A stretch of 64,000 nt of DNA from Carnobacterium alterfunditum DSM 5972 (lineage in GTDB: Bacteria > Bacillota > Bacilli > Lactobacillales > Carnobacteriaceae), in the NCBI RefSeq assembly GCF_000744115.1, contig NZ_JQLG01000004.1, forward strand, positions 1,772,190 through 1,836,189, read 5' to 3'. Shown piece by piece: positions 8,602 to 20,219 of the stretch. The position numbers were made by a program, and so were the translations under genes. Below the pieces are notes generated by a model. The model had not been told where the DNA came from, did no database searches, and saw only the letters and a program-made list of their open reading frames with translations. Position 1 is the first letter of the stretch, and each line of letters begins with the position of its first letter.

Positions 8602-11226
8602 ATGCCGCAAAAAACAAAACAAACGCCTATGATGGAACAGTACCTAGGGATAAAGGCAAACTACCCAGATGCTTTTTTATTTTATCGCTTGGGAGATTTT
8701 TACGAACTGTTCAATGAAGATGCTGTCAAAGCCTCACAACTGTTAGAAGTAACATTAACAAGCCGTAATCGCAATGCAGATGAGCCGATTCCTATGTGTG
8801 GTGTGCCTTATCATGCTGCTAAAGGATACATTGATAATTTGATAGAAAAAGGATACAAAGTAGCTATTTGTGAGCAAGTAGAAGATCCTAAAACAGCAAA
8901 AGGTATGGTGAAGAGAGAAGTCGTCCAATTGATCACACCGGGGACAGCTATGGACACTAAATCAATGGATGCTAAAACAAATAATTATTTGGCTGCTTTG
9001 ATGAGTACCGAAACAGACGGTTATTATTTAGCCTATGCTGATTTAAGTACTGGGGAATTAAAAACGACGAAGTTAAATTCAATAGAATCCGTGATGAGTG
9101 AACTGATGAGCTTGAAAACGAAAGAAGTTGTTTTTAAAGAAGCGATGGAAATAGAATTACAAGCGAAATTAAAAACAACATTAGGGATCATGGTATCAAC
9201 TCAAGAAGAGATGGTTGAAAGTGCAGAATTTTCTTATTTGACGGATGAGATAGAAAATAGCGAATCGATCAATGTTGTAAAATTACTATTGTCCTATTTA
9301 TACGTTACTCAAAAAAGGAACCTAGGTCATCTTCAAAAAGTGGAAGTCTATTCTCCTGCCAATTATTTGAAAATGGATCATTATTCTAAGCGTAATTTAG
9401 AATTGGTTTCTTCGCTTCGTACAGGGCAAAAAAAAGGAACGCTATTGTGGTTACTGGACGAAACTAAAACGGCCATGGGAGGAAGACTTCTAAAGCAGTG
9501 GATCGATCGTCCTCTCATTCAAGAAAAGCAAATTTCTATGAGACAAAATATTGTTGAAAGTTTAATCAATCATTTTTTTGAAAGAACCGATTTAAATGAA
9601 GCTTTGACAAGAGTATATGATTTAGAACGGTTAGCTGGGAGGGTAGCGTTCGGCAATGTTAATGGGCGTGATTTAATTCAACTCCAAGCCTCCCTGCGTC
9701 AGATCCCTCAGCTGATTGAGGTCATACAGCTGATGAACAAAGGTGAGTGGGATCAATTCATCACCGAATTGGATCAAGTTCCTGAAGTTGTTGAGTTAAT
9801 TGATCTAGCAGTAGATGAAGATGCGCCTCTTTCTATAAAAGATGGTGGGATCATTAAAGATGGTTTCAATGAGAAATTAGATACTTATCGGGATGCTATG
9901 CGCAACGGTAAGAAGTGGATCGCTCAGTTAGAAGCAGAAGAAAAAGCCGCAACCGGAATCAAAAACTTGAAAATTGGATATAACCGTATCTTTGGTTACT
10001 ACATCGAAATCACTAAAGCTAACCTTGTCAATTTGCCGGAAGGGCGTTACGAGCGAAAACAAACGTTAGCAAATGCCGAACGATTTATTACGCCGGCTTT
10101 AAAGGAAAAAGAGATTTTAATACTGGAAGCGGAAGAAAAGTCGATGCTTCTAGAGTACACTTTATTTACGGAAGTTAGAGAAACAATCAAACAGTATATT
10201 GAACGATTGCAAAAATTAGCAAAAACAGTAGCAGCTATTGATGTATTGCAAAGTTTTGCAACAGTAAGTGAAAAATACCACTATACTCGTCCTGTTATGG
10301 CAGCCAATAGTCAAGAAATTGACTTAATAGAAGGACGGCATCCAGTTGTTGAAAAAGTACTAGGTCAGCAGACGTATGTACCAAACAGTGTTGAAATGAA
10401 TCGAGAAAATGAGATCTTACTTATCACAGGACCTAATATGTCCGGTAAAAGTACGTATATGAGGCAACTAGCTTTAACGGTTATCATGGCTCAGATGGGT
10501 TGTTTTGTCCCTGCTGATAAAGCATTAATACCGATATTCGATCAAATATTTACGCGTATTGGTGCAGCAGATGATTTGATTGCCGGACAAAGTACGTTTA
10601 TGGTCGAAATGATGGAGGCGAATGAGGCTCTAAGATACGCTTCTAAAAATAGTTTGATTTTATTTGATGAAATAGGCCGTGGTACAGCAACCTATGATGG
10701 GATGGCTTTAGCGGAAGCAATCATTGAATACATTCATGAAAAGGTTCATGCGAAAACGTTATTTTCAACCCATTATCATGAATTAACGCTTCTGGATGAA
10801 CGTTTGCCTCGTTTGAAAAATGTCCATGTTGGTGCAGTAGAAGAAGAGGGAGAGTTAGTTTTTTTACACAAAATGCTTCCTGGTCCTGCTGATAAAAGTT
10901 ATGGGATACAAGTAGCTAAACTGGCTGGCCTTCCAGACGAATTATTGTCACGCGCAACTGTTATATTAGAAGAACTAGAACAAAAAGAAGAAATTGTGTT
11001 AAATCATATAGGTCAAATAGATCCGATTAGTGAAGTTCAAATTCCAAGCAAGATTTCACAAAAGGAAAAAAACAAAGCAATGGATGATGGTCAACTTTCC
11101 TTATTTGGGCTTCTTGAAGGTTCTGAGTCCGAAGTTGTTAAAGCGGTTCGGAAAATGAATCTATTAACGATGACGCCTTTAGAAGCAATGAATTGCATTA
11201 ATGAGTGGCAACAAAAATTGAATTGA
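8602..11226 (+). CDS. mutS: DNA mismatch repair protein MutS
   Basis: MutS recognises mismatches and loops as an ATP-driven clamp. The 874-residue protein begins with the mismatch-binding domain (contains G-D-F-Y-E-L-F, the Phe-x-Glu recognition element). It carries Walker [10 protein letters not shown] at residues 610-618, then D-E-I-G-R-G-T and S-T-H-Y-H-E-L further on. An AAAGGGG ribosome site precedes the ATG. mutL follows after 28 bp, so the two are co-transcribed. Confidence 0.99.
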   Translation: MPQKTKQTPMMEQYLGIKANYPDAFLFYRLGDFYELFNEDAVKASQLLEVTLTSRNRNADEPIPMCGVPYHAAKGYIDNLIEKGYKVAICEQVEDPKTAKGMVKREVVQLITPGTAMDTKSMDAKTNNYLAALMSTETDGYYLAYADLSTGELKTTKLNSIESVMSELMSLKTKEVVFKEAMEIELQAKLKTTLGIMVSTQEEMVESAEFSYLTDEIENSESINVVKLLLSYLYVTQKRNLGHLQKVEVYSPANYLKMDHYSKRNLELVSSLRTGQKKGTLLWLLDETKTAMGGRLLKQWIDRPLIQEKQISMRQNIVESLINHFFERTDLNEALTRVYDLERLAGRVAFGNVNGRDLIQLQASLRQIPQLIEVIQLMNKGEWDQFITELDQVPEVVELIDLAVDEDAPLSIKDGGIIKDGFNEKLDTYRDAMRNGKKWIAQLEAEEKAATGIKNLKIGYNRIFGYYIEITKANLVNLPEGRYERKQTLANAERFITPALKEKEILILEAEEKSMLLEYTLFTEVRETIKQYIERLQKLAKTVAAIDVLQSFATVSEKYHYTRPVMAANSQEIDLIEGRHPVVEKVLGQQTYVPNSVEMNRENEILLITGPNMSGKSTYMRQLALTVIMAQMGCFVPADKALIPIFDQIFTRIGAADDLIAGQSTFMVEMMEANEALRYASKNSLILFDEIGRGTATYDGMALAEAIIEYIHEKVHAKTLFSTHYHELTLLDERLPRLKNVHVGAVEEEGELVFLHKMLPGPADKSYGIQVAKLAGLPDELLSRATVILEELEQKEEIVLNHIGQIDPISEVQIPSKISQKEKNKAMDDGQLSLFGLLEGSESEVVKAVRKMNLLTMTPLEAMNCINEWQQKLN

Positions 11227-11254
11227 TCTTAGTTAGTGGAAAGGAATGGAATAG

Positions 11255-13225
11255 ATGGCAAAAATCCAAGAACTTTCAGATGTATTAGCCAATCAAATTG
11301 CAGCTGGAGAAGTAATTGAGCGCCCGGCTTCTGTAGTAAAAGAATTGATTGAAAATGCAATTGATGCAGAAAGCAGCCAGATTGACATTCTTATCGAAGA
11401 AGCTGGATTAAAAAAAATACAGATCATTGATAATGGAGTAGGTATTGAACCAGAAGAGGTTCAAAATGCGTTTAAGCGTCATGCAACCAGTAAGATTTAT
11501 TCACGAGACGATCTTTTTCGGATCCGTACGCTAGGTTTTCGTGGTGAAGCTTTACCAAGTATTGCTTCTGTTTCAGAAGTTGTTTTAGAGACGTCAACTG
11601 GTGGAGAACGCGGGACGTATCTTTCTTTAAAAGGCGGAAAAATAATCGAAGAAAGACCAAATGAAGCAAGAAAAGGCAGCAAGATCACTATTGAAAATCT
11701 TTTTTTTAATACACCTGCACGTTTGAAATATGTAAAGAGTCTACAAGCAGAACTATCGAATGTAACAGATATAATAAATCGATTGGCTATCAGTCATCCT
11801 AAGATTGCTTTTCGTTTAATTAGCGATGGCAATCAACTTTTAAGAACAGCTGGTAACGGTGATTTAAAACAGACACTTGCAGGAATTTATGGAGTGGCTA
11901 CAGCAAAAAAAATGAGAGAAATAAAAAAAGAAGATTTGGATTTTAGAGTATCTGGGTTCGTTTCATTACCAGAACTTACGAGAGCCAGCCGGAATTATAT
12001 TTCAATTATTATTAATGGACGCTATATTAAAAATTATTTATTAAATAAAGCTATTATTTCAGGTTACCGATCTAAATTAATGGTTGGACGTTATCCAATC
12101 GTTGCTATTAAAATCGATATGGATCCTTTACTAGTAGATGTAAATGTTCATCCGACAAAGCAAGAAGTTCGGATCAGCAAGGAAAAAGAATTGATGCAAC
12201 TGATAGAATCAGCAATCCAAGACTGTTTAAGTAAGGAACAATTGATTCCAGATGGGCTAGAAAATTTATCATTTAAAAAGAAAATAGATCTACCCATGGA
12301 AGAGAATGAGCAAACAACATTTAGGTTCCAGCAAGAAAGAACTCCTGAAAAAGAAAAAAGAGAATCTGAAAACTTTCAACCATTACCCGAATCCCATTAT
12401 TCAAAGCAACAGCCTCTTTCTTTTGAAGGTGGAACGGATCATGAAATTAAAAAAGAACCCTTTTTATTGCAAGAAGAGCAAGAAGATACGCTTGTAGAGC
12501 TGCCGGAGAAAAATAAGAGCAGTGAGTTTCATGATGAAACAATTAGTGAATTAATCGATTACCATCAAGAGTCCCCTTTAAAGGCAGCGGATAAACTAAT
12601 GAAGAAACAAGCAACAGTTGAAGAATCCATTGATCAATTTCCAACATTAGAATACGTTGGTCAAATGCACGGCACTTATTTATTTGCTCAAAATGAAAAA
12701 GGCTTGTATATTTTGGATCAGCATGCTGCTCAAGAACGAATAAAATACGAATATTTCCGGGAAAAAATCGGCGAGGTCAGCACTGACTTACAAGATTTAT
12801 TGGTACCCATTATGTTGGATTATCCGAATAGTGATGCCATTAAAATCAAAGAAAATAACGATGCATTAGAAATGGTTGGTATTTTCTTAGAACCGTTTGG
12901 CCAAAATAGTTTTTTGTTGAGAAGTCATCCGGTATGGTTTAATCAGGGTGAAGAAGAAACGATTGTAAGCGAGATGATCGATTTACTGTTGGATCATGGA
13001 AGTGTGAGCGTTGCTAAATTTAGAGAAGCAACGGCAATAATGATGAGTTGCAAAGGGTCGATCAAAGCAAACCATTACCTTAATGATGCGGAAGCTAGAG
13101 CACTGCTAAAGGATCTGAAAAAGATGGAAAATCCTTATAACTGCCCACATGGAAGACCAGTGGTGATCCATTTCACCAATAAAGATATGGAGAAAATGTT
13201 CAAACGGATACAAGATCCGCATTGA
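11255..13225 (+). CDS. mutL: DNA mismatch repair protein MutL (endonuclease type)
   Basis: MutL links MutS to excision. The 656-residue protein has the GHKL ATPase at the N-terminus ([22 protein letters not shown]) and a variable acidic linker (about 345-465). The C-terminal dimerisation domain carries [12 protein letters not shown] from residue 488, the metal-binding endonuclease motif of organisms lacking MutH. It follows mutS in the same operon. Confidence 0.98.
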   Translation: MAKIQELSDVLANQIAAGEVIERPASVVKELIENAIDAESSQIDILIEEAGLKKIQIIDNGVGIEPEEVQNAFKRHATSKIYSRDDLFRIRTLGFRGEALPSIASVSEVVLETSTGGERGTYLSLKGGKIIEERPNEARKGSKITIENLFFNTPARLKYVKSLQAELSNVTDIINRLAISHPKIAFRLISDGNQLLRTAGNGDLKQTLAGIYGVATAKKMREIKKEDLDFRVSGFVSLPELTRASRNYISIIINGRYIKNYLLNKAIISGYRSKLMVGRYPIVAIKIDMDPLLVDVNVHPTKQEVRISKEKELMQLIESAIQDCLSKEQLIPDGLENLSFKKKIDLPMEENEQTTFRFQQERTPEKEKRESENFQPLPESHYSKQQPLSFEGGTDHEIKKEPFLLQEEQEDTLVELPEKNKSSEFHDETISELIDYHQESPLKAADKLMKKQATVEESIDQFPTLEYVGQMHGTYLFAQNEKGLYILDQHAAQERIKYEYFREKIGEVSTDLQDLLVPIMLDYPNSDAIKIKENNDALEMVGIFLEPFGQNSFLLRSHPVWFNQGEEETIVSEMIDLLLDHGSVSVAKFREATAIMMSCKGSIKANHYLNDAEARALLKDLKKMENPYNCPHGRPVVIHFTNKDMEKMFKRIQDPH

Positions 13226-13307
13226 ATTACCTAAAACAAATTCAATAAATTGTAGCGATTCCTTAAAAAGTGTAAAATGTAAGTTAGATACAAAAAGGAG
13301 GATTTTC

Positions 13308-13745
13308 ATGAATAGCTATGATAAAAACGAATTGAAAGATAAACTTACAGATATTCAATTTGAAGTGACTCAAAATGAAGCTACTGAACGTCCGTTTACA
13401 GGAGAGTATGACGATTTTTATGAAGACGGCATTTTTGTAGATGTTGTAAGTGGAAAACCGCTATTTTCTTCAAACGATAAATACGATGCAGGATGCGGTT
13501 GGCCATCTTTTACAAAACCGATAGAAGAAAAAGAAGTTATTGAAAAAGTGGATACTAAATTTGGTATGCGCCGTACTGAAGTGCGAAGCTCAGAATCGAA
13601 TTCTCATCTAGGACATATTTTTACAGATGGCCCTCAAGATAAAGGCGGTCTACGTTACTGTGTTAATTCGGCAGCGTTAAGATTCGTACCTGTTGATAAG
13701 TTAGATGAAGAAGGTTATGGCAGTTACCGTAAATTATTTGTTTGA
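13308..13745 (+). CDS. msrB: Peptide methionine-(R)-S-oxide reductase
   Basis: MsrB repairs oxidised methionine using thioredoxin. The 145-residue protein contains C-G-W-P-S-F and the catalytic cysteine C118 in [11 protein letters not shown]. The CxxC zinc sites of many MsrB proteins are absent, so this is a zinc-free form. It is a stand-alone MsrB, not an MsrAB fusion. An AGGAGG site precedes the ATG. Confidence 0.96.
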   Translation: MNSYDKNELKDKLTDIQFEVTQNEATERPFTGEYDDFYEDGIFVDVVSGKPLFSSNDKYDAGCGWPSFTKPIEEKEVIEKVDTKFGMRRTEVRSSESNSHLGHIFTDGPQDKGGLRYCVNSAALRFVPVDKLDEEGYGSYRKLFV

Positions 13746-13765
13746 TCTATTTTGTGAAGTTTTAT

Positions 13766-13815
13766 AAGCACTCTCTAGCTGCATAAGCAGCTAAAGAGTG
13801 CTTATGATTTTTTTA
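13766..13815 (+). terminator. msrB terminator
   Basis: The hairpin pairs AAGCACTCT with AGAGTGCTT, with an inner AGCTGC/GCAGCT stem and a loop of four. A run of seven T follows shortly after. Confidence 0.85.
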
Positions 13816-13827
13816 CATAGGCTTTTT

Positions 13828-13887
13828 TTGGCGGCAACTCCTTTTTTCTATACAAATGTGGTAAACTAAAAAGCGAACAGGTGTGCC
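13828..13887 (+). promoter_or_regulatory. ruvAB promoter with LexA-like box
   Basis: TTGGCG (13828-13833), a 17-bp spacer and TACAAA (13851-13856) form a fair sigma-A promoter. CGAACAGGTGTGCC at 13874-13887, just after the expected start, matches the LexA consensus at 10 of 14 positions. ruvAB is a LexA target in Bacillus, which supports the weaker match. Confidence 0.5.
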
Positions 13888-13930
13888 TTTTTCCGCCTAG
13901 TAAAATGAGTGAATGAATGGAGAAAATAAT

Positions 13931-14545
13931 ATGTATGAATACATTAAGGGGATAGTAACATTTGTTAGTCCTGCGTATATCGTCCTTGAAACGAATGGAA
14001 TAGGGTATCAATTGTTTATGGCTAATCCATTTCGTTTTTCGAGTAAATTAAACGAGGAAGTAACCATTTATATCCATCAAGCTGTTCGAGAAGATGCTAT
14101 TACGTTATATGGTTTCAAGGATTACACTGAAAAACAATTGTATTTAAAGTTGCTTAGTGTTTCAGGAATAGGTCCAAAAAGCGGATTGGCTATTTTGGCA
14201 AATGATGATCATCAAGGTTTAGTACAAGCAATCGAAAATGAAGATGCAGCTTACTTAACTAAATTTCCAGGAGTAGGTAAAAAGACTGCTTCACAAATTG
14301 TATTAGATTTGAAAGGGAAGTTAGCTGATTTAACCCATACACAATCAGAAAATACGGTCGATTACCAACAAGAATTGGTTTTACCAACGAATTATAGTCA
14401 TGTTACTGAAGCAATCGAGGCTTTAGAAGCGCTAGGGTACAGTGCAAAAGAAATCAAAAAAATCGAACCACAAATCCGTAAATTAAATAAAGAATCTACA
14501 GATGCTTATTTAAGAGAAGCATTAAGACTATTGATGAAGAAATAA
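13931..14545 (+). CDS. ruvA: Holliday junction DNA helicase subunit RuvA
   Basis: RuvA binds four-way junctions as a tetramer and loads RuvB. The 204-residue protein has an N-terminal OB fold (M-Y-E-Y-I-K-G-I-V), two helix-hairpin-helix motifs (S-G-I-G-P-K and F-P-G-V-G-K-K-T-A) and a C-terminal RuvB-binding domain. The ATG at 13931 is chosen because GGAGA lies seven bases upstream and family members start M-Y-x-Y-I. ruvB follows 33 bp downstream. Confidence 0.97.
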   Translation: MYEYIKGIVTFVSPAYIVLETNGIGYQLFMANPFRFSSKLNEEVTIYIHQAVREDAITLYGFKDYTEKQLYLKLLSVSGIGPKSGLAILANDDHQGLVQAIENEDAAYLTKFPGVGKKTASQIVLDLKGKLADLTHTQSENTVDYQQELVLPTNYSHVTEAIEALEALGYSAKEIKKIEPQIRKLNKESTDAYLREALRLLMKK

Positions 14546-14578
14546 CCGATAAGTAAAATGAGAAAAGTGGTGAAAACA

Positions 14579-15592
14579 ATGAATCCAGAAGAACGAATCA
14601 TTTCCGGCGACAGCAGCACGACAGAAGAGATGTCATTAGAAAAATCGTTGCGTCCGCTTTATTTAAAAGAATATATTGGCCAAGAAAAAGTGAAAAAAGA
14701 ATTGTCGATTTATATAGAAGCAGCAAATAATCGCGAAGAAGCCTTAGATCACGTTTTGCTTTACGGCCCTCCTGGATTAGGGAAAACAACTATGGCAATG
14801 GTTATTTCAAATGAAATGGATGTAGCTATACGAACGACTAGCGGCCCTGCGATCGAGAAAGCAGGAGACTTAGTTGCTCTTTTGAATGAACTAGAAGCGG
14901 GAGATGTCCTTTTTATCGATGAGATCCATCGGATGCCAAGACTTATTGAAGAGATGTTGTACTCTGCTATGGAAGATTATTTTGTGGATATCATCGTGGG
15001 ACAAGGACCAACTGCACATCCTGTCCATTTTCCTTTACCACCATTTACTCTAGTGGGTGCAACTACAAGAGCAGGACTTTTATCAGCACCTTTGCGAGAT
15101 CGTTTTGGGATCGTATCGCATATGGAATATTACACGGTAGAAGAATTGAGCGATATTGTTTTACGTTCAGCTGATATATTTAATACTGAAATAATCGAAT
15201 CAGGTGCAATCGAAATAGCTAGACGCTCGAGGGGAACGCCTCGTGTAGCAAATCGTCTATTAAAACGTGTAAGAGATTATGCACAAGTAAGATCTAATGG
15301 TGTGATAAAAAAAGAAATAGCAGATGAGGCATTAGCTATGCTGCGAATCGATCAAGAAGGACTCGATTTCGTTGATCAAAAACTATTGAAAACGATGATT
15401 GAGAACTATAATGGCGGACCGGTTGGGCTGTCTACGATTGCAGCTAATATTGGAGAAGAAGTTGAAACGATTGAAGATATGGTTGAGCCTTTTTTACTGC
15501 AGGCAGGCTTTCTTCAACGCACACCCCGTGGAAGAATCGTAACCCGTTTAGGCTATGCTCATTTGGGTTACCCAATTACTTATACAGATTAG
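14579..15592 (+). CDS. ruvB: Holliday junction branch migration ATPase RuvB
   Basis: RuvB is the AAA+ motor of branch migration. The 337-residue protein has Walker [10 protein letters not shown], Walker B L-F-I-D-E-I-H-R, the arginine-finger region and a C-terminal winged helix. The ATG at 14579 (M-N-P-E-E-R-I-I-S) gives the usual length and follows AAGTGGTG; an ATG at 14558 would add seven residues with a poor ribosome site. Its stop codon touches the Shine-Dalgarno sequence of queA. Confidence 0.97.
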   Translation: MNPEERIISGDSSTTEEMSLEKSLRPLYLKEYIGQEKVKKELSIYIEAANNREEALDHVLLYGPPGLGKTTMAMVISNEMDVAIRTTSGPAIEKAGDLVALLNELEAGDVLFIDEIHRMPRLIEEMLYSAMEDYFVDIIVGQGPTAHPVHFPLPPFTLVGATTRAGLLSAPLRDRFGIVSHMEYYTVEELSDIVLRSADIFNTEIIESGAIEIARRSRGTPRVANRLLKRVRDYAQVRSNGVIKKEIADEALAMLRIDQEGLDFVDQKLLKTMIENYNGGPVGLSTIAANIGEEVETIEDMVEPFLLQAGFLQRTPRGRIVTRLGYAHLGYPITYTD

Positions 15593-15602
15593 GAGTATGA
15601 TT

Positions 15603-16634
15603 ATGTTAACGACAAAAGATTTTGATTTTAATTTACCAGAAGAATTAATTGCTCAGACCCCTTTAGCAAATCGATCAAGTTCAAAACTATTAATTTTAGA
15701 CAAAGAAATGGGTAAAGTAGAAGATAAGTACTTTACGGACATCCTTGATGAATTGAACAAAGGTGACGCATTAGTCATGAATGATACACGCGTGTTGCCT
15801 GCACGTTTGCATGGCATAAAACCAGAAACTGGTGCACATATTGAACTATTATTATTAAAAAACACAAAAAATGATCAATGGGAAACACTTGTTAAACCAG
15901 CTAAGAAAGCAACTGTAGGGACCGTTATTTCTTTTGGAGATGGAAGACTGACAGCTACAGTAACAGAAGAGTTAAATCATGGCGGAAGAATCGTTGATTT
16001 TTCTTATGAAGGTATCTTTTTAGAAGTTTTAGAGTCATTAGGTGAAATGCCACTCCCTCCTTATATCAAAGAAAGATTAGAAGATGGCGAACGGTACCAA
16101 ACGGTTTACGCAAAAGAAAATGGTTCGGCAGCTGCACCGACAGCAGGGTTGCATTTTACTGAAGAATTATTAGAGCAGATCAAGTTAAAAGGTGTACAGT
16201 TGGTTTTCTTAACGTTACACGTGGGATTAGGTACATTTAGACCAGTTAGTGTTGATTCGCTTGAAGACCATGAAATGCATTCAGAATTTTATCGTTTAAC
16301 AGAAGAATCAGCAGCTATTTTAACAGCTGTTCGAAATAATGGTGGGAGAATAGTTGCAGTTGGGACAACTTCTATTCGGACACTGGAAACGATTGGTACA
16401 AAGTTTAATGGCGAGATAAAGGCAGATAGCGGATGGACAAGTATTTTTATTTCACCGGGGTATACATTTAAAGTTGTTGATGCTTTTTCAACTAATTTTC
16501 ATTTGCCAAAATCAACATTGGTGATGTTGATCAGTGCTTTTGCAGGAAGAGAAAATGTTTTATCAGCTTACCAGCATGCTATTGATAAAAGATACCGGTT
16601 TTTTAGCTTTGGAGATGCCATGTTTATCAAATAA
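15603..16634 (+). CDS. queA: S-adenosylmethionine:tRNA ribosyltransferase-isomerase
   Basis: QueA transfers and isomerises the ribosyl part of SAM onto preQ1 in tRNA, making epoxyqueuosine. The 343-residue protein has family motifs near the N-terminus (D-F[11 protein letters not shown]) and the central T-A-G-L-H-F-T. I chose the ATG at 15603, seven bases after AGGAG; upstream in-frame codons lie inside ruvB. It is translationally close to ruvB. tgt, the other tRNA-queuosine gene, lies 1.3 kb downstream beyond an unrelated regulator gene. Confidence 0.96.
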   Translation: MLTTKDFDFNLPEELIAQTPLANRSSSKLLILDKEMGKVEDKYFTDILDELNKGDALVMNDTRVLPARLHGIKPETGAHIELLLLKNTKNDQWETLVKPAKKATVGTVISFGDGRLTATVTEELNHGGRIVDFSYEGIFLEVLESLGEMPLPPYIKERLEDGERYQTVYAKENGSAAAPTAGLHFTEELLEQIKLKGVQLVFLTLHVGLGTFRPVSVDSLEDHEMHSEFYRLTEESAAILTAVRNNGGRIVAVGTTSIRTLETIGTKFNGEIKADSGWTSIFISPGYTFKVVDAFSTNFHLPKSTLVMLISAFAGRENVLSAYQHAIDKRYRFFSFGDAMFIK

Positions 16635-16663
16635 ATGACTTTATTCCCTTAAACAAAATAAAA

Positions 16664-16700
16664 AATAGAAGTTGGCTTTTTAGGCCAACTTCTATTGGTT
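16664..16700. terminator. Bidirectional terminator after queA
   Basis: A perfect 13-bp stem (16664-16676 and 16684-16696) has a 7-base loop. On the plus strand GGTTTTTAG follows; on the minus strand a longer T-rich run follows. It would end queA transcription and any leftward transcript from the gap to its right. Confidence 0.85.
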
Positions 16701-17115
16701 TTTAGAGAGGATAGAAGCGAATCAGCGAATCGTTGAAACGAAACTTTTTACTTGAACTTCTTCTAAAAACGACATACAGCTTCTTTACTACTTTTTTAAA
16801 ACTGTCTTTAAATTTGTTAACGGTACTAATTTGAAGCTGGTTTTTCAAATAAATGTGACAGTGAATCTGGTAACTCAAAACAGAATGTTGATTTTAAATG
16901 TTTTTTCTGAATCTAAACACTAAAGAAATTCGACTAATTCACTTCTATAAGCATCTCTCTATCCACCTATAATATACCACATTTAGAAAGCGGTTACCAT
17001 TTATGTGTCTCGAAATTCAAAAAAAGTTTTATTTTCTAAAAATAGTGTGATAAACTATTATATTGAGTGAGCACGTACTTGATTTAAGAGATGTTGAATT
17101 TGGAGGTCTAAGTAA
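16701..17115 (-). other. 415-bp gap, possible leftward non-coding transcript
   Basis: No convincing gene lies in this gap. On the minus strand an extended -10 (TGG plus TATATT at 16971-16979) with a weak -35 (TGGTAA, minus strand, 16994-16999) could start a transcript of about 300 nt ending at the bidirectional terminator at 16664-16700. The longest credible minus-strand coding pieces are a 17-codon ORF (16722-16775) and short interrupted frames, which might be remains of a decayed gene. The right part must also contain the promoter of the TetR gene. Confidence 0.35.
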
Positions 17116-17712
17116 GTGGCAAACGTAAACGAGGAAGCTGTAACAAATACGCAACAACGAATTATTGACGCAGCGTTAGATTTAGTTTCACATGTGGGGT
17201 ATAAAAGTACCACAACTAAAATGATTGCACAGAAAGCCGAAGTTAATGAAACAACCATTTTTAAAAATTTTCAGTCTAAACAAGTTTTGATGGACACAGC
17301 ATTTAAACAGCATACTGTACAAATCACCAAAGAAGTAGATGAATTTTTTTCTCAAAGTTTTGAAAATACCACAGATTTAATGAATCAATCTGGACGATTT
17401 ATTGCAACTATTTTTGATAAACATCGGCAAATTGTTATTGGGACTATTAAAGAGGTAGGAAATGAACAAACAAAAACGATTTTCACCTATAAACAAGAGT
17501 ATATCCAACAACAACTGTGCAATAAGTTAAAAGAATGCTCAAATGACCATTCACTAACGGATCAACAGTATGAAACGATTGCTTTTATTTTTAATAGTGC
17601 GATCATGAGTCTTCTAGTTGATAAAGCCAGAAAAGAATATTCGGATGATGAACAATCTATGACGATCCACTTAGATGATGTGATCGAGTTGATATTAAAA
17701 ACAGTGAGTTGA
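17116..17712 (+). CDS. TetR/AcrR family transcriptional regulator
   Basis: The 198-residue protein has an N-terminal TetR helix-turn-helix (about residues 10-60: R-I-I-D-A-A-L-D-L, then T-T-T-K-M-I-A-Q-K-A-E-V-N-E-T-T-I-F-K-N-F) and an unassigned ligand-binding C-terminus. It starts at GTG with GGAGGT eight bases upstream. No efflux pump or enzyme gene is adjacent, so the target is unknown. It sits between queA and tgt, which are usually neighbours, so it may have been inserted there. Confidence 0.88.
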   Translation: MANVNEEAVTNTQQRIIDAALDLVSHVGYKSTTTKMIAQKAEVNETTIFKNFQSKQVLMDTAFKQHTVQITKEVDEFFSQSFENTTDLMNQSGRFIATIFDKHRQIVIGTIKEVGNEQTKTIFTYKQEYIQQQLCNKLKECSNDHSLTDQQYETIAFIFNSAIMSLLVDKARKEYSDDEQSMTIHLDDVIELILKTVS

Positions 17713-17749
17713 TTTTATTGAACGTAATTAAACAACCAATTAAATAAAT

Positions 17750-17924
17750 GGTTCTACATCAAATGGTGTAGACACTTCAAAATGAAAATTTCTTCTGGAA
17801 TGGGAGGGTTTGCTTGTGGAGCCATTGAATCTTATCTATGGCCGCAAGCAAGTCTATTCCTCTAGAAATTTTGGGTAAGTAGTGCAATTAGATTAAATCT
17901 ATCAACACTAAAAATTATAGATCC
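17750..17924. mobile_element. 175-bp foldback MITE with ISL3-family ends
   Basis: The element has no gene but has ISL3-like terminal repeats and a perfect 8-bp target duplication, AAATAAAT, at 17742-17749 and 17925-17932. Its left end matches the ISL3 element at 33126 in 20 of the first 23 bases; its right end matches the other ISL3 end (34625) in 20 of 24. The interior folds into a long imperfect hairpin with arms about 17785-17823 and 17840-17872. The paired blocks are AAAATTTC, GGAAT and TTGCTTGTGG plus GCC. It ends 44 bp before the tgt start codon. An ISL3-family transposase supplied in trans most likely moved it. Confidence 0.85.
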
Positions 17925-17938
17925 AAATAAATGAGTAA

Positions 17939-19114
<1,176 letters not shown>

Positions 19115-19214
19115 AGGTTTTATAAGATTATCTGTTAAGAGATAGCAATAAGACTTAATCTTTGGTAAAGTAATGAATGAAAAGATGATTTAAAAGAAGA
19201 ATGGAGTGAAAAAA

Positions 19215-19556
19215 ATGGAAATAATTCTTAATTTTCTACCTTTTATCGCGATTATGGCTTTGATGTATTTTATGATGATCCGTCCGCAAAAAAAGGCAGC
19301 TACAAAAACACAAAATATGCTTAATGCTATGAAAAAAGGAAACTCTGTCGTTACCATTGGTGGTCTACACGGCGTTATTGATGAAGTAAACACTACTAAT
19401 AATACTGTCGTAATTGATTGTGATGGAATCTTTTTAACATTTGAAAAGAAAGCTATTGCCCGTGTGGTAACTACTGATGTTTCAAACGCTGTCGAAGATC
19501 TTGGCACGAACACGCCATCACATACAGCAGAAGAAGATAACGAAGAAAAACTTTAA
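19215..19556 (+). CDS. yajC: Preprotein translocase subunit YajC
   Basis: The 113-residue protein has one N-terminal transmembrane helix (about 4-22) followed by the signature M-M-I-R-P-Q-K-K and a small soluble domain with G-G-L-H-G-V-I. YajC is an accessory membrane partner of SecDF. The ATG at 19215 is chosen because GGAG lies eight bases upstream; a GTG at 19206 overlaps that ribosome site. It follows tgt, the conserved order. secDF is not in this window. Confidence 0.95.
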   Translation: MEIILNFLPFIAIMALMYFMMIRPQKKAATKTQNMLNAMKKGNSVVTIGGLHGVIDEVNTTNNTVVIDCDGIFLTFEKKAIARVVTTDVSNAVEDLGTNTPSHTAEEDNEEKL

Positions 19557-19575
19557 TATAGGCAATCAAGAGTTT

Positions 19576-19618
19576 AAAAAGGGTGCTATCAGAATAAAAC
19601 TGGCGGCATCCTTTTTAG
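19576..19618 (+). terminator. yajC terminator
   Basis: AAAAAGGGTGC pairs with GCATCCTTTTT (one G-T pair) around a 19-base loop. The T-rich arm ends the hairpin. Confidence 0.7.
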
Positions 19619-19701
19619 TGTTTCAGTTTTATTTTAAAGTTCTACAGTGATCAGATATAAATAAAATGGGAATAAGATAGTTTCGAATAAGGAAGGAGCT
19701 T

Positions 19702-19989
19702 ATGCTTTTGATCAACGAATCAATTACTTACTATACTAAATATGAACCTTGGTTAAATTTGAAAATTCAAGAGTTTAACCAGTTAGGATATCATCAAATA
19801 AATAAAGAAGATTTGTGGAAATATGTTGTGGATTTGTGCTGGAAAAGGAATGTCCCAGCGCACTACTATCAACAAATTAGTGATATTATGAAAATTACGC
19901 CCAATCATTACTTAGATTATGCTGCGGTAGAAGCGCAAGTTTATAAAGTTACATCACTTGATGATATGAATTTCGAAGGGTTATTTTAA
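19702..19989 (+). CDS. comN: ComN/YrzD-like post-transcriptional regulator
   Basis: The 95-residue protein resembles the Post_transc_reg family: W-L-N-L-K-I-Q-E-F-N-Q-L-G-Y, then a D-L-W-K-Y motif and a C-terminal Y-L-D-Y segment. In Bacillus, ComN controls comE mRNA at the pole and division sites with DivIVA, and its gene lies near yajC and secDF. Its position after yajC supports the call. The ribosome site is GGAAGGAG. Confidence 0.78.
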   Translation: MLLINESITYYTKYEPWLNLKIQEFNQLGYHQINKEDLWKYVVDLCWKRNVPAHYYQQISDIMKITPNHYLDYAAVEAQVYKVTSLDDMNFEGLF

Positions 19990-20026
19990 AAGGAATCAGA
20001 TGATTTATTCTGATTCCTTTTATTTA
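19988..20026 (+). terminator. comN terminator
   Basis: AAAGGAATCAG pairs with CTGATTCCTTT, followed by TATTTAA. It overlaps the comN stop codon. Confidence 0.8.
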
Positions 20027-20153
20027 ATGGTTTTATGTGAAATTATTATCATATTATATTGAAAAGGTGAAAAAAAATTCAAAAAAAAACAATCATTTAA
20101 TGGTTGTTTAGTAGGCTTTTTCATCTTTTTTTCAATTAAAAACGATTTAATTC

Positions 20154-20202
20154 TTTACAAAAAAAAGAAAATGAAGTATGATGATTGTGAAATAGATAAC
20201 AA
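20154..20202 (+). promoter_or_regulatory. adhE promoter with Rex-like site
   Basis: TTTACA (20154-20159), a 17-bp spacer and TATGAT (20177-20182) form a good promoter. TTGTGAAATAGATAACAA at 20185-20202 matches the Rex consensus TTGTGAAATATTTCACAA at 15 of 18 positions and covers the expected transcription start. This would give repression when NADH is low, as known for adhE in many Bacillota. Upstream, 20088-20108 holds a small hairpin of unknown role. Confidence 0.6.
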
Positions 20203-20219
20203 TAACAGGAGGGTTCAAT

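Noticed and set aside
16722-16775. 17-codon minus-strand peptide between queA and the TetR gene
   Set aside because: Only a weak purine-rich stretch precedes it; too short to support as a gene.
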